Below, in pieces: positions 1-7,260 of a stretch of 17,278 bases of DNA (position 1 is its first letter; every line of letters starts with the position of its first letter). Source of the DNA: AP-15 sp035252905 (GTDB lineage: Bacteria > Pseudomonadota > Alphaproteobacteria > ATCC43930 > CGMCC-115725). The notes under the pieces are model-generated. The model did no database searches. It was not told the DNA's origin and worked only from the letters and a program-made list of their open reading frames with translations. The position numbers and the translations under genes were made by a program. The stretch covers positions 1-17,278 of the forward strand of contig DATFCQ010000432.1 in the NCBI GenBank assembly GCA_035252905.1, written 5' to 3'.

Positions 1-1274
1 GGCGCCGGCGCCGCGGCCGCGGCTCGGCGCTCCCCGGCCGGCCGCGTCTCGGGCATCAGCAGGAGCAGCGCGAAGAACGCAGCCGATGCGACCATTGCGG
101 CCTCGAAAAAGGCCGCGTCATAGCCGAGGCGGTCGACGATCAGGCCGGCGACCAGGCCGCTCGTCGAGGCGCCGATGCCCTGGACCATGGCCACGCCGCC
201 CTGCGCGAGATTGTAATGTCCGGTGCCGCGCATCAGGTCCGCCAGGACCAGCGGGGTGATCGCGCCGAAGATGCCGGCGCCGACGCCGTCGAGCAGTTGC
301 ACGGCGATCAGCCAGGCGCCGGCATCGGAAACCGTGTAGAGGGCGGCGCGGACCGGCAGGATGGCGAAGCCGATCAGCAGGATCGGCTTGCGTCCCCAGC
401 GGTCGGCGGTGGCTCCGACCAGGAGGGCGATCGGCAGCATGATCGCCTGAGCGGCGATGATGCAGGCCGACATCATCGCCGTCGCCCAGCCCGGATGCGC
501 CAATGCCAGTTTCTGGCCGACGAGCGGCAACAGCGGCGCATTGGCAAAATGGAACAGGATCGTACAGCCGGCATAGACGAGGAGCGGCCGGCAGCCGAGC
601 AGCAGCGACACTGCCGAAGGCCTTGCCTGCGCCGTGCGGACCGCACGGCCCTCCCCCGCGCCGCCGCGGGCGCGCTCGTGGTCGATCGCCGCGGCCGGGA
701 CCGACAGCACGGCGAACGCCGCGCAGAGGGCAAAGAACGGCACCGTCAGGAAGACCGCGCGCTGCGAAAAGGCCCAGCCGACGACGCCCGCGATGGCCGC
801 GATCGCGACATTGCCGGCGTGATCGAACGCGGCATTGCGGCCGAGGCGCCGCGCCAATTCGGCCTGCCGGCAGAGACCAAGGGTCAGCGCCGCCACCGCC
901 GGACCGAAGACGTCGCCGACCACCGCCATCGCGCTGTTGGCGGCCAGGATCGGCCAGAACCCCGGCACGGCAAAAAAGGCTGCGGCGCCGGCCGCCAGGA
1001 CGCCGAGCCCGGCGACGATCAGGCCGCGCTTGGCGTGCGTCGCATCGATCGCGGCGCCGACCGGCGCCTGAACGGCGAGGCCGATCCAGCCGCCGGTCGC
1101 CGTGACCACGCCGACCGCAGCCTGGCTCCAGTGCTGCTGGGTGACCAGATAGACATTGAGAAACGGGCCGAGCGCGCCGCGCACATCGGCCAGCAGGAAG
1201 TTCAGCGCATCAAGCGATATCGGGCGGAACCGCGCCTTTGGCCGATCGGCGCGGCCGAGGATTTCGGTTGTCAT
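1..1274 (-). CDS. MFS transporter, C-terminus beyond the window
   Basis: About 424 codons are visible and no stop is reached before the left edge, so the gene is partial. The translation shows alternating hydrophobic segments throughout, an N-terminal half beginning MTTEILGRADRPKARFRPIS, and the cytoplasmic-loop signature GATADRWGRKP after about TM7, which is diagnostic of the major facilitator superfamily. It should be an inner-membrane secondary transporter; the substrate cannot be read from sequence. The chosen ATG has a good ribosome-binding site (GAGGA, about 7 bases upstream). It lies 45 bases downstream of the small secreted-protein gene on the same strand, so both probably share the sigma-54 promoter at 1659-1673. 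That would place this transporter under the neighbouring two-component system. The visible tail is Ala-rich after LLLMPETRP, so the protein is likely close to its end at the window edge. Confidence 0.9.
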   Translation of the reverse strand, partial: MTTEILGRADRPKARFRPISLDALNFLLADVRGALGPFLNVYLVTQQHWSQAAVGVVTATGGWIGLAVQAPVGAAIDATHAKRGLIVAGLGVLAAGAAAFFAVPGFWPILAANSAMAVVGDVFGPAVAALTLGLCRQAELARRLGRNAAFDHAGNVAIAAIAGVVGWAFSQRAVFLTVPFFALCAAFAVLSVPAAAIDHERARGGAGEGRAVRTAQARPSAVSLLLGCRPLLVYAGCTILFHFANAPLLPLVGQKLALAHPGWATAMMSACIIAAQAIMLPIALLVGATADRWGRKPILLIGFAILPVRAALYTVSDAGAWLIAVQLLDGVGAGIFGAITPLVLADLMRGTGHYNLAQGGVAMVQGIGASTSGLVAGLIVDRLGYDAAFFEAAMVASAAFFALLLLMPETRPAGERRAAAAAPA

Positions 1275-1284
1275 GGTCCGGTCC

Positions 1285-1344
1285 TCAGAACCGCGAGATC
1301 AAGGCGATGCCGGCCACCATCAGCACGCCGCCGAGCGCGCGCCC
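1285..1344 (-). pseudogene. Possible C-terminal remnant of a DMT/EamA-type transporter
   Basis: In a different frame from the small secreted-protein gene, this strip encodes GRALGGVLMVAGIALISRF and a stop. A short basic/Gly lead followed by one hydrophobic helix and a basic end resembles the last transmembrane helix of drug/metabolite (EamA) transporters. The stop TGA overlaps the ribosome-binding site of the downstream MFS gene, as expected for the true 3' end of an upstream operon gene. No other part of such a transporter is present. The resemblance covers only about 19 residues, so this is a suggestion: the strip could be non-coding, or the shifted end of the small gene itself. Confidence 0.3.
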
Positions 1345-1613
1345 GCCTTCAGCCCGCGCACCGTGACCGGGTCGCCGGGCTTGACGGAGAAGACGAGCTG
1401 CGCGCCGAGATGCGGCGGCAGATGGACTTCGGTCCCGTCGTCGAGGATCAGGCCGTCGACGTCGCCGCGCGGCGTCAGGCTGTATTGCGCCACCCTGCCC
1501 TCCACGGCCGGAAACTGGCTCGGATCGAAGCCCGACAAGCCTTGCGCCAGCGCCGCGGAACCCGACACGCCGACCAGCAGCACGGCTGCGAGGAACGCCT
1601 GTTTTGATCTCAT
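1320..1613 (-). CDS. Small exported protein, apparently C-terminally truncated
   Basis: This encodes 97 residues with a clear Sec signal peptide (MRSKQAFLAAVLLVGVSGSA, cleavage expected near ALAQ at about residue 24). The mature part contains PRGDVDGLILDDGTEVHLPP followed by QLVFSVKPGDPVTVRGLKA. This block is familiar from alphaproteobacterial exported hypothetical proteins with a small beta-rich fold; their function is not known to me. From memory, relatives run on well past GLKA, whereas here the frame ends GARSAAC and stops, and the alternative frame ends in a membrane helix. That suggests a truncation or frameshift near 1335-1350. The start is fixed by GGAGG, 7 bases before the ATG at 1613. 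An in-frame upstream start at 1637 lacks such a site. A sigma-54 promoter lies about 45 bases upstream. Confidence 0.75.
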   Translation of the reverse strand: MRSKQAFLAAVLLVGVSGSAALAQGLSGFDPSQFPAVEGRVAQYSLTPRGDVDGLILDDGTEVHLPPHLGAQLVFSVKPGDPVTVRGLKAGARSAAC

Positions 1614-1658
1614 TGCACCCTCCGTTGGACGCGCCATCCGTCCGACGCGTCAGGGAGG

Positions 1659-1673
1659 GCAAGACCCGTGCCA
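1659..1673 (-). promoter_or_regulatory. Sigma-54 (-24/-12) promoter
   Basis: On the minus strand the sequence reads TGGCACGGGTCTTGC, that is TGGCAC, five bases, then TTGC. This matches the RpoN core consensus with the invariant GG and GC at the correct spacing. Transcription would start near 1647, giving a leader of about 34 bases that contains the GGAGG site of the small gene starting at 1613. The element sits just after the stop of an NtrC-family activator, the class of protein that sigma-54 promoters require. The match is seen directly; use by that particular regulator is inferred. Confidence 0.8.
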
Positions 1674-1687
1674 GAGATTACTCTACT

Positions 1688-1705
1688 GGAATCATTGCAG
1701 ATTCC
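1688..1705. promoter_or_regulatory. Perfect inverted repeat upstream of the sigma-54 promoter
   Basis: GGAATC-N6-GATTCC is a perfect 6+6 inverted repeat spanning the stop codon of the response-regulator gene, about 41-58 bases upstream of the predicted sigma-54 start site. A second one, CGTCCG-N5-CGGACG at 1749-1765 inside the regulator's coding end, lies about 102-118 bases upstream. Either could be an enhancer site for the activator. The second is at the more typical distance, but short palindromes are common in GC-rich coding DNA. Confidence 0.3.
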
Positions 1706-3080
1706 GGTCCTCTGCGGCGGCTCTTTCGTCCGCATCGGGGACGGCAGCCGTCCGGTTTTCGGACGCGGAGAGGCCGTAGCGGGCGATCTTGTCGTAAAGC
1801 AATTGGCGGCGGATGCCGAGCCGCTCGGCGGCCTGGGCGCGGTTGCCGCCGGCCGCCGCCAGGGCGCGTGCAATCATCGCCCGCTCCAACCGGGCGACGG
1901 CTTCGGGCAATGTGCCGGCGAGCCAGTCTGCCGGCGCCGACGCCCTGTTGTCGCCGAGGAACGCAAGATCGGCGGCGACGACGACCGGCTGCCGCACCAG
2001 CGCGGCGACGCGCTCCATCGCATTGCGCAGTTCCCGGACATTGCCCGGCCACGCATAAGCGAGCAGACGCGACGCCGCCTCGGCGGACAGCCGCTTCGGG
2101 TCGCCGCTCCCGGCGGCGAGCGCAAGAAACTGCTCGGCCAGCGGCAGGAGGTCGGCGAGGCGCTCGCGCAACGGCGGCACCTGCACCGGCACGACCCCCA
2201 GGCGGTAGAACAGATCCTCGCGGAACTGCCCCGAGCGCACCCGGGCGGCCAGATCGCGATGCGTCGCGGCGATGACGCGCACGTCGACGCGCACCGGGCG
2301 CCCGCCGACCGGCGTGACCTCGCGCTCCTGCAGGACACGCAGCAATTTCGCCTGCAAGGCCTGGTCCATGTCGCCGATCTCGTCGAGGAACAGCGTGCCC
2401 CGATCGGCCTCGCGGAACGAGCCGTCGCGGTCGGCAACCGCCCCGGTAAAGGCGCCGCGGACATGCCCGAACAGCAGGCTTTCCAGCAGTTCGGAGGGGA
2501 TCGCGGCGCAATTGACCGGGACGAACGGGGCTCTGCCGCGCCGGCCGTGGCGGTGGATGGCGCGCGCGACGACCTCCTTGCCGGTGCCGGTTTCGCCGGT
2601 GATCAACACGGTCGCGTCCTTGTCGGCGAGGAGCCCGATCAGCTTGTGCACCTCACGCATTGCGGCGCTGTGGCCGATCAGCTCCTCCGCCGGGACCGGC
2701 GGCGGGGGCGGCGCCGGCGCCGCGGCCGCCAGCATGCGCTCCAGCAGCGCCTTCAGCTCGGCGCGGCCGATCGGCTTGGCGATATGGTCGACGGCGCCGA
2801 GCCGCATCGCCTCGATCGTGTTGCTGCTGGTCGGCACCGCGGTCAGGACCGCGACCGGCGGCGCGTCCGCCCGCGCGCGCACCTGTCGCAACACCTGCAG
2901 CCCGTCCAATCCCGGCATGCGCAGATCGAGCAGGACCGCGTCCGCGCGGTGTCCCTCCAGCCAGGCGAGGGCGTCGCCGCCGTTCGCCGCGGCGATCGGG
3001 GCGTGGCCGAAATCCGCGACGGCTTCGGACAGGGCCTCGCGGACCGCCGCGTCGTCGTCAACAATCAGGATCGTCGGCAT
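1692..3080 (-). CDS. Sigma-54-dependent response regulator (NtrC family)
   Basis: This 462-residue cytoplasmic activator has the full three-domain layout. Receiver domain, residues 1-118: acidic pocket VDDD, phosphoacceptor D52 in LLDLRMPG, switch T80 and K102. A Pro-rich linker follows (121-130). The AAA+ domain, about 131-375, has Walker A GETGTGKE (161-168), the sigma-54 contact loop GAFTGA (208-213) and Walker B LFLDEI (229-234). A C-terminal Fis-type helix-turn-helix contains GGNRAQAAERLGIRRQLLYD. It should bind enhancers when phosphorylated and drive open-complex formation by sigma-54 RNA polymerase. It overlaps its histidine-kinase partner by 16 bases, implying translational coupling, and a sigma-54 promoter lies immediately downstream. 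All key residues are intact. The residue before RGAFTGA is V instead of the common E, as also occurs in NorR-like activators. Confidence 0.95.
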   Translation of the reverse strand: MPTILIVDDDAAVREALSEAVADFGHAPIAAANGGDALAWLEGHRADAVLLDLRMPGLDGLQVLRQVRARADAPPVAVLTAVPTSSNTIEAMRLGAVDHIAKPIGRAELKALLERMLAAAAPAPPPPPVPAEELIGHSAAMREVHKLIGLLADKDATVLITGETGTGKEVVARAIHRHGRRGRAPFVPVNCAAIPSELLESLLFGHVRGAFTGAVADRDGSFREADRGTLFLDEIGDMDQALQAKLLRVLQEREVTPVGGRPVRVDVRVIAATHRDLAARVRSGQFREDLFYRLGVVPVQVPPLRERLADLLPLAEQFLALAAGSGDPKRLSAEAASRLLAYAWPGNVRELRNAMERVAALVRQPVVVAADLAFLGDNRASAPADWLAGTLPEAVARLERAMIARALAAAGGNRAQAAERLGIRRQLLYDKIARYGLSASENRTAAVPDADERAAAEDRNLQ

Positions 3081-4552
3081 GCCGGCGCTTCGGGGAGTTC
3101 GAGGGCGAACACCGCGCCCTGCCCTTGTGTTGCGCCGCCGGGATCGAGCAGGACGACATGGCCGCCCTGCGCCTCGCCGAGCTCGCGCGCGATCGCCAGG
3201 CCAAGGCCGGTGCCGTCCGCGCGTCCGGTGACAAAGGGTTCGAACAGCCGTTCCCGCAATGCGGGGGCGACGCCCGGGCCGGTGTCCGCCACCGTGAAGC
3301 GCAGGCCGTTTTCCCCGGCCGCGGCGGTCAGGCTCACCTGTCCGCCGTCAGGCGTATGCCGCATCGCGTTCGCCAACAGGTTGCCGAGGATGCGCCCGAC
3401 AAGCTCCGGGTCGAAGCGCGCCCGGTCGATCGCGCAGGCGCTGCGGACGGCGATGCCGCGCGCCGCCGCCTCGGCGGCGTAAGCCTCTATCTGGTCGGCG
3501 AGGAAACCGGGCAGATCGACGGTGACGGGACGCGGTTCGCGCCGCTGCGTCATGGCGAGAAGTTCGGCGACGAGGCGGTCGAGCCGGGCGATCTGATGCA
3601 GGACCTCGGCCAGCGCCTTGCGGCGGCGGACGTCGTCTCCGGCAAGCCCGCTTTCGGCCCGCAGCCGCATCGCCGCGATCGGGTTGCGGATCTCATGCGC
3701 CACCCCGGCCGCGATCCGCCCGAGGGCGGCGAGCCGCTCGGCCGCGGCGACCTGCGCCGCAAGCGCGTCGGCTTCGCGGCGGGCGGCGGTAAGGCGCGCA
3801 GAGGCGTCGTTGAGCGCGTCGATGACGCGGTCGAGTTCGCGCTCGCCGGTGCGGGCGAGCGCCGGCAGGACGGCACCGTCCTGACCGGCAAGCGCCCTCT
3901 CGATCCGGCGGACATGGCCCGTCCAGACCAGCATCAGGCGGGTGAGCCAGGCGGACATCGTCAGCATTAGGGCCAGCAGGATCCCGAGACCCAACTGCAA
4001 GGACCTGGAGCCGGGCGCGGTCTGGACACGGGTCATGGTCCAGGCCGTCAGGCCCGGAATGGGACCGCCGAGCGGGCAGGCGTAGAGCAACAACGTCTGC
4101 GAGCGCGTGTCGACGCGCTGTGCAGCCGGCTGCTCCTCGCGGGCGCTCTCCTCGTTGACCGCGCGGATGCGTGCGCGCTCGGCTTGCGGCAGATCGGTTT
4201 TGGGGCCGCTGCCCTGGTAGGTCGGATAGGCATAGGCGAGCGGTCCGGCCTCGGCCTGCCAGATCCCGCCCTCGATCCCGTCCTGACGGGCCAGGGCCAG
4301 CGCAACCGCCGCCGTCAGGTCGCGGCGCAGCCCGGGATCGGTGAGCGCGGGGACCGGACCCTGCCAGCCGGCAGTATAGAAACTGTAGCGATCCCGGATC
4401 AGATCGCAGGCGCGAGGCATCTCGGCCCCGGCGCGGGCGAGCAGCGCCTCGGTCGATTGCCGGTAGAGCTGCACCAGGAGGGCGCCGACAGCCAGACAGG
4501 CGACCAGCGAGATCGCCCACAACACGACCAGCCGGGAACGCAGCGAGTGCAC
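3065..4552 (-). CDS. Membrane sensor histidine kinase, partner of the sigma-54 regulator
   Basis: This encodes 495 residues from the GTG at 4552. TM1 is at about 8-28, then a periplasmic sensing region of about 155 residues, TM2 at about 185-210, and a HAMP-like/coiled linker (about 210-275, Ala/Arg-rich). The HisKA box is AHEIRNPIAAMR with H286 as phospho-acceptor. The HATPase domain has the N-box (NLLAN, 391-395), VADTGPGVAP (about 421-430) and GTGLGLAIA (447-455). It would autophosphorylate and pass phosphate to D52 of the overlapping regulator. The start was chosen because GGGAGG lies 7 bases before the GTG; an in-frame TTG at 4576 has no such site. The signal is unknown: the periplasmic domain shows no motif I recognise. 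The gap to the upstream MFS gene is 100 bases on the same strand, so sensor and transporter may share a transcript. Confidence 0.94.
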   Translation of the reverse strand: MHSLRSRLVVLWAISLVACLAVGALLVQLYRQSTEALLARAGAEMPRACDLIRDRYSFYTAGWQGPVPALTDPGLRRDLTAAVALALARQDGIEGGIWQAEAGPLAYAYPTYQGSGPKTDLPQAERARIRAVNEESAREEQPAAQRVDTRSQTLLLYACPLGGPIPGLTAWTMTRVQTAPGSRSLQLGLGILLALMLTMSAWLTRLMLVWTGHVRRIERALAGQDGAVLPALARTGERELDRVIDALNDASARLTAARREADALAAQVAAAERLAALGRIAAGVAHEIRNPIAAMRLRAESGLAGDDVRRRKALAEVLHQIARLDRLVAELLAMTQRREPRPVTVDLPGFLADQIEAYAAEAAARGIAVRSACAIDRARFDPELVGRILGNLLANAMRHTPDGGQVSLTAAAGENGLRFTVADTGPGVAPALRERLFEPFVTGRADGTGLGLAIARELGEAQGGHVVLLDPGGATQGQGAVFALELPEAPACRRS

Positions 4553-4613
4553 CGGGACGCCTCCCGATCCTTGCAAACCCCGGACGGGAGGACCGCCTCA
4601 CCCGGGCGGGGCT

Positions 4614-4638
4614 GCGGCGCGCGAAAGGCGCCGCTTTT
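4614..4638 (+). terminator. GC hairpin followed by a T-run, plus-strand orientation
   Basis: GCGGCGC, a 7-base loop, then GCGCCGC followed by TTTTG has intrinsic-terminator form only when read on the plus strand. No plus-strand gene ends here; both neighbouring genes are on the minus strand. It could stop antisense transcription into the MFS gene, or be a chance GC palindrome in the gap between the MFS and kinase genes. Confidence 0.22.
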
Positions 4639-4652
4639 GTTCCCGCCCGCGG

Positions 4653-5945
4653 CTAGCTGCGCCCGGCCGCCGACCGGGAAGGATAGGCCGCCGCGCCCGG
4701 CGCCGCGGGTTCGAGGCTGGCGATGGCGCGGCCGCGCGTCTCCGGGAGCAGCAGCAGCATGACGATCATCAGCGCATGGGCCACGGTCGAGAACAGTGCG
4801 ATCGCCGTGCCGAGCGGCATCACCGCCGTGGCAAAGCCGATCGCGGTCATGAACACCGAGCCGATCGCCCGGCCGGCATTGTAGCAGAAACCCTGGCCGG
4901 TGCCGCGGATGTCGGTCGGGTAAAGCTCGGTCATGAACGGCCCCATCGGCGCGAACTTCATCAGGATCGCGATGTTGAGCGGGATCCCGAGAAGCAGCAG
5001 GCCGGTATTGCCGACCGGCGCGTACAGATAGACCAGCACCATGACGATCGTGGTGACGGCCGAGATCATGAACGTCCATTTGCGGCCGATCGCGTCGGCC
5101 AGATAGGCGCCGCAGAGAAAGCCGATCAGGGCCCCGAGGGCCTGAACCGCCACGAAGAGCCCGGTACTGGAGGCGGACAGATGGCGCACCGTGCGCAGAT
5201 AGGTCGGCATCCAGAACGCGACGGCCCAGACGCCGCCCTGCGCCCCCATGACCATCAGCGACACCTTGATCGTCAGCCACAGATACGGCCCGCGAAACGC
5301 CGAGAGCAGGTGGGCGATCCCGAGTTGCGCTCCGCTGTCGCGCCTTCCTCGGAAGGCCTCCGATTCCGGAACGCTGCGGCGGACCCACAGCACCAGCAGC
5401 CCGGGCAGAGCGCCGACCATGAACAGAACCCGCCACGCGATCACCGCGGGCAGAACGGCATAGAGGCCGGCATAAACGAGCGCCGCCAGACCCGGACCAA
5501 AGGCTGCGCCGGTCTGCACAAAGCCGACGCCGCGGCCGCGATATTTGTCGCGGATGACCTCGCCCATCAGGACCGCGCCGGTGGCCCACTCGCCGCCAAA
5601 GCCAAGCCCGTGCAAGCCGCGCAGAATGAACAGCTGCTCAAAGTTCTGGGCAAAGCCGCATAGAAAGGTAAAGACCGAATACCACAGGATCGTGATTTGC
5701 AGCATGCGCACGCGGCCGAAGCGGTCGGCGAGAGCGCCGGTAAACCAGCCGCCGAACGAGGAGGTTACAACGGTGACGGTGCCGATCGTACCGGCGGCGC
5801 CGGTCGACAGACCCCACACTGCAATGATCGTGAGGACGACGTAGCTGTACAACTGCTGGTCAAAGTTGTCCAAGGTCCAGCCGCCCCAGCAGGCGAGCAT
5901 CGTCCGCCGTTCCTGCGAGGTCAGATCGCGCAGCCAGGCCAACAT
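4653..5945 (-). CDS. MFS symporter, sugar/aromatic/carboxylic-acid:H+ type
   Basis: This encodes 430 residues from the ATG at 5945, which is preceded by GGGGAGGAAACGTA, a strong ribosome-binding site. An in-frame longer version reaching to 6020 has an implausible N-terminus. The protein has about 12 hydrophobic segments, the TM2-3 loop GALADRFGRVR, the related C-half loop GAYLADAIGRK, and the segment RGLHGLGFGGEWATGAVLMGE that is typical of the NanT/lactate (SHS) and aromatic-acid (AAHS) proton-symporter groups. An acidic residue in TM1 (WTLDNFD) also fits those groups. It is an inner-membrane importer of an organic acid or similar small anion; which one cannot be determined. It is the first gene of a minus-strand run leading into the histidine kinase, and divergent from yghU. 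A transporter next to a kinase/sigma-54 pair recalls DctA/DctBD-style uptake control, by inference only. Confidence 0.9.
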   Translation of the reverse strand: MLAWLRDLTSQERRTMLACWGGWTLDNFDQQLYSYVVLTIIAVWGLSTGAAGTIGTVTVVTSSFGGWFTGALADRFGRVRMLQITILWYSVFTFLCGFAQNFEQLFILRGLHGLGFGGEWATGAVLMGEVIRDKYRGRGVGFVQTGAAFGPGLAALVYAGLYAVLPAVIAWRVLFMVGALPGLLVLWVRRSVPESEAFRGRRDSGAQLGIAHLLSAFRGPYLWLTIKVSLMVMGAQGGVWAVAFWMPTYLRTVRHLSASSTGLFVAVQALGALIGFLCGAYLADAIGRKWTFMISAVTTIVMVLVYLYAPVGNTGLLLLGIPLNIAILMKFAPMGPFMTELYPTDIRGTGQGFCYNAGRAIGSVFMTAIGFATAVMPLGTAIALFSTVAHALMIVMLLLLPETRGRAIASLEPAAPGAAAYPSRSAAGRS

Positions 5946-6127
5946 TACGTTTCCTCCCCTTTGGGCGATGCGGCGATTTATCGGCGATCCGATCGCGGCC
6001 GGCCATGCGCATCCTCGCATCCCTGATGCGCCGCCGGCGGCGCGTGCCCGACGGCCGAGCGATCGTGTAGGATGAACCGGTTCGCACCCTATCCGCGTGC
6101 GCCCGCAAAACGCCTGGAGCTTCAGGA

Positions 6128-7003
6128 ATGACCGACACGCCCGATTACACGCCGCCCAAGGTCTGGGTTTGGAACAAGCCGAGCGGCGGCAGGTTCGCCA
6201 ACATCAACCGTCCGGTTTCGGGCGCCACGCACGAGAAGGACCTGCCGGTCGGCCGCCACCCGCTGCAATTGTATTCACAGGGCACGCCGAACGGCGTCAA
6301 GGTCACGGTCATGCTCGAAGAGCTGCTGGCCCTCGGCCATAAGGGCGCGGAGTACGATGCCTGGCTGATCCGCATCGGCGACGGCGATCAGTTCGGCAGC
6401 GGCTTTGTCGCGATCAACCCGAACTCCAAGATCCCGGCATTGGTGGACCGCAGCGGTCCGACGCCGATCCGGGTCTTCGAAACCGGCGCGATCCTGATGT
6501 ACCTTGCCGAGAAGTTCGGGGCGTTTTTGCCGACCGAGGCCGGCGCGCGCGCCGAATGCCTGTCGTGGCTGTTCTGGCAGATGGGCAGCGCGCCCTATCT
6601 GGGCGGGGGCTTCGGCCACTTCTACGCCTATGCGCCGATCAAGATCGAATACGCGATCGATCGCTTCGCGATGGAGGCAAAGCGCCTGCTCGACGTGCTC
6701 GACCGTCGCCTGGCGGAGAGCAAATACGTCGCCGGCGACGCCTACACGATCGCCGACATGGCCCTCTGGCCCTGGTACGGCGGGCTGGCGAAGGGCTGGC
6801 TCTACGGCGCGGCCGAGTTCCTGCAGGTGCAGGATTACAAGAACGTCCAGCGCTGGGCGGACCTGATCTACGAGCGCCCGGCCGTGCAGCGCGGGCGCAT
6901 GGTCAACCGCACCTCCGGCGAGCCTTCGAGCCAATTGCACGAGCGCCACGACGCCGGCGACTTCGCCACAAAGACGCAGGACAAGCTTGCCTCCGCGCGG
7001 TGA
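6128..7003 (+). CDS. yghU: YghU-type glutathione S-transferase / disulfide-bond oxidoreductase
   Basis: This 291-residue protein matches the E. coli YghU family almost end to end: the N-terminal extension FANINRPVSGATHEKDLPVG, the thioredoxin-like domain starting at HPLQLYS (about residue 43), the conserved NPNSKIPAL loop and VFETGAIL glutathione-binding helix, then the all-alpha domain with FGHFYAYAPIKIEYAIDRF and the C-terminal RGRMVNRTSG and QLHERHDASD-like tail (here QLHERHDAGD). Characterised family members bind two glutathione molecules per subunit and show disulfide reductase and modest organic hydroperoxide activity in the cytoplasm. The length is normal (E. coli about 288). It is divergent from the MFS gene with a 182-base shared upstream region. 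A REP-like hairpin follows before the GMC gene, so it is probably monocistronic. Confidence 0.96.
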   Translation: MTDTPDYTPPKVWVWNKPSGGRFANINRPVSGATHEKDLPVGRHPLQLYSQGTPNGVKVTVMLEELLALGHKGAEYDAWLIRIGDGDQFGSGFVAINPNSKIPALVDRSGPTPIRVFETGAILMYLAEKFGAFLPTEAGARAECLSWLFWQMGSAPYLGGGFGHFYAYAPIKIEYAIDRFAMEAKRLLDVLDRRLAESKYVAGDAYTIADMALWPWYGGLAKGWLYGAAEFLQVQDYKNVQRWADLIYERPAVQRGRMVNRTSGEPSSQLHERHDAGDFATKTQDKLASAR

Positions 7004-7066
7004 ATAAGGGTTCCCCGTCGGGACTGCGCCGAGAGCCTGTTTGAGTTGTCGTCTTGTCTCCAAGTC

Positions 7067-7130
7067 GGCGGAATACGCTGCGCTATTCCGCCCTACGCTC
7101 CCCGTCTATCGGGAACGTCGTAGGGCGGAA
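7067..7130. repeat. REP-like nested hairpin element
   Basis: GGCGGAATA (7067-7075) and TATTCCGCC (7084-7092) form a perfect hairpin with an 8-base loop. The overlapping TTCCGCCCTACG (7086-7097) is the exact reverse complement of CGTAGGGCGGAA (7119-7130), and inside that larger loop CCCG/CGGG (7101-7104, 7110-7113) pair again. The two stems share bases and are mutually exclusive. The core resembles the GTAGGGCGGA...TCCGCCCTAC repeats dispersed in many proteobacteria. It lies between two codirectional genes. Confidence 0.65.
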
Positions 7131-7260
7131 AAGCCTTTAGCCCGGCCTCCTCGCGCAAAAGTGTTCATCGCGGCCGAGGCTTGTTGCGACAACCGCGAAA
7201 AGGCGAGACGATGGCGATTGCGGAGCTGAGAGCCCGGGAAATGTCGGTGAAGGGGGCCCC

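Noticed and set aside
2440..2475. V instead of E before RGAFTGA in the sigma-54 regulator, considered as a loss-of-function sign
   Set aside because: The GAFTGA loop itself is intact and V at this position is also known in NorR-type activators.
216..5663. Long plus-strand open frames (for example 216-1607, 1668-3482, 2660-3970, 4776-5663) opposite the minus-strand genes
   Set aside because: They are rich in Arg/Ala/Pro/Gly with no domain motifs and lie antisense to genes with intact family signatures. High GC content keeps such frames open by chance.
7041..7229. A short plus-strand open frame over the REP-like element
   Set aside because: It covers the hairpin repeat, has no family resemblance and no convincing ribosome-binding site.
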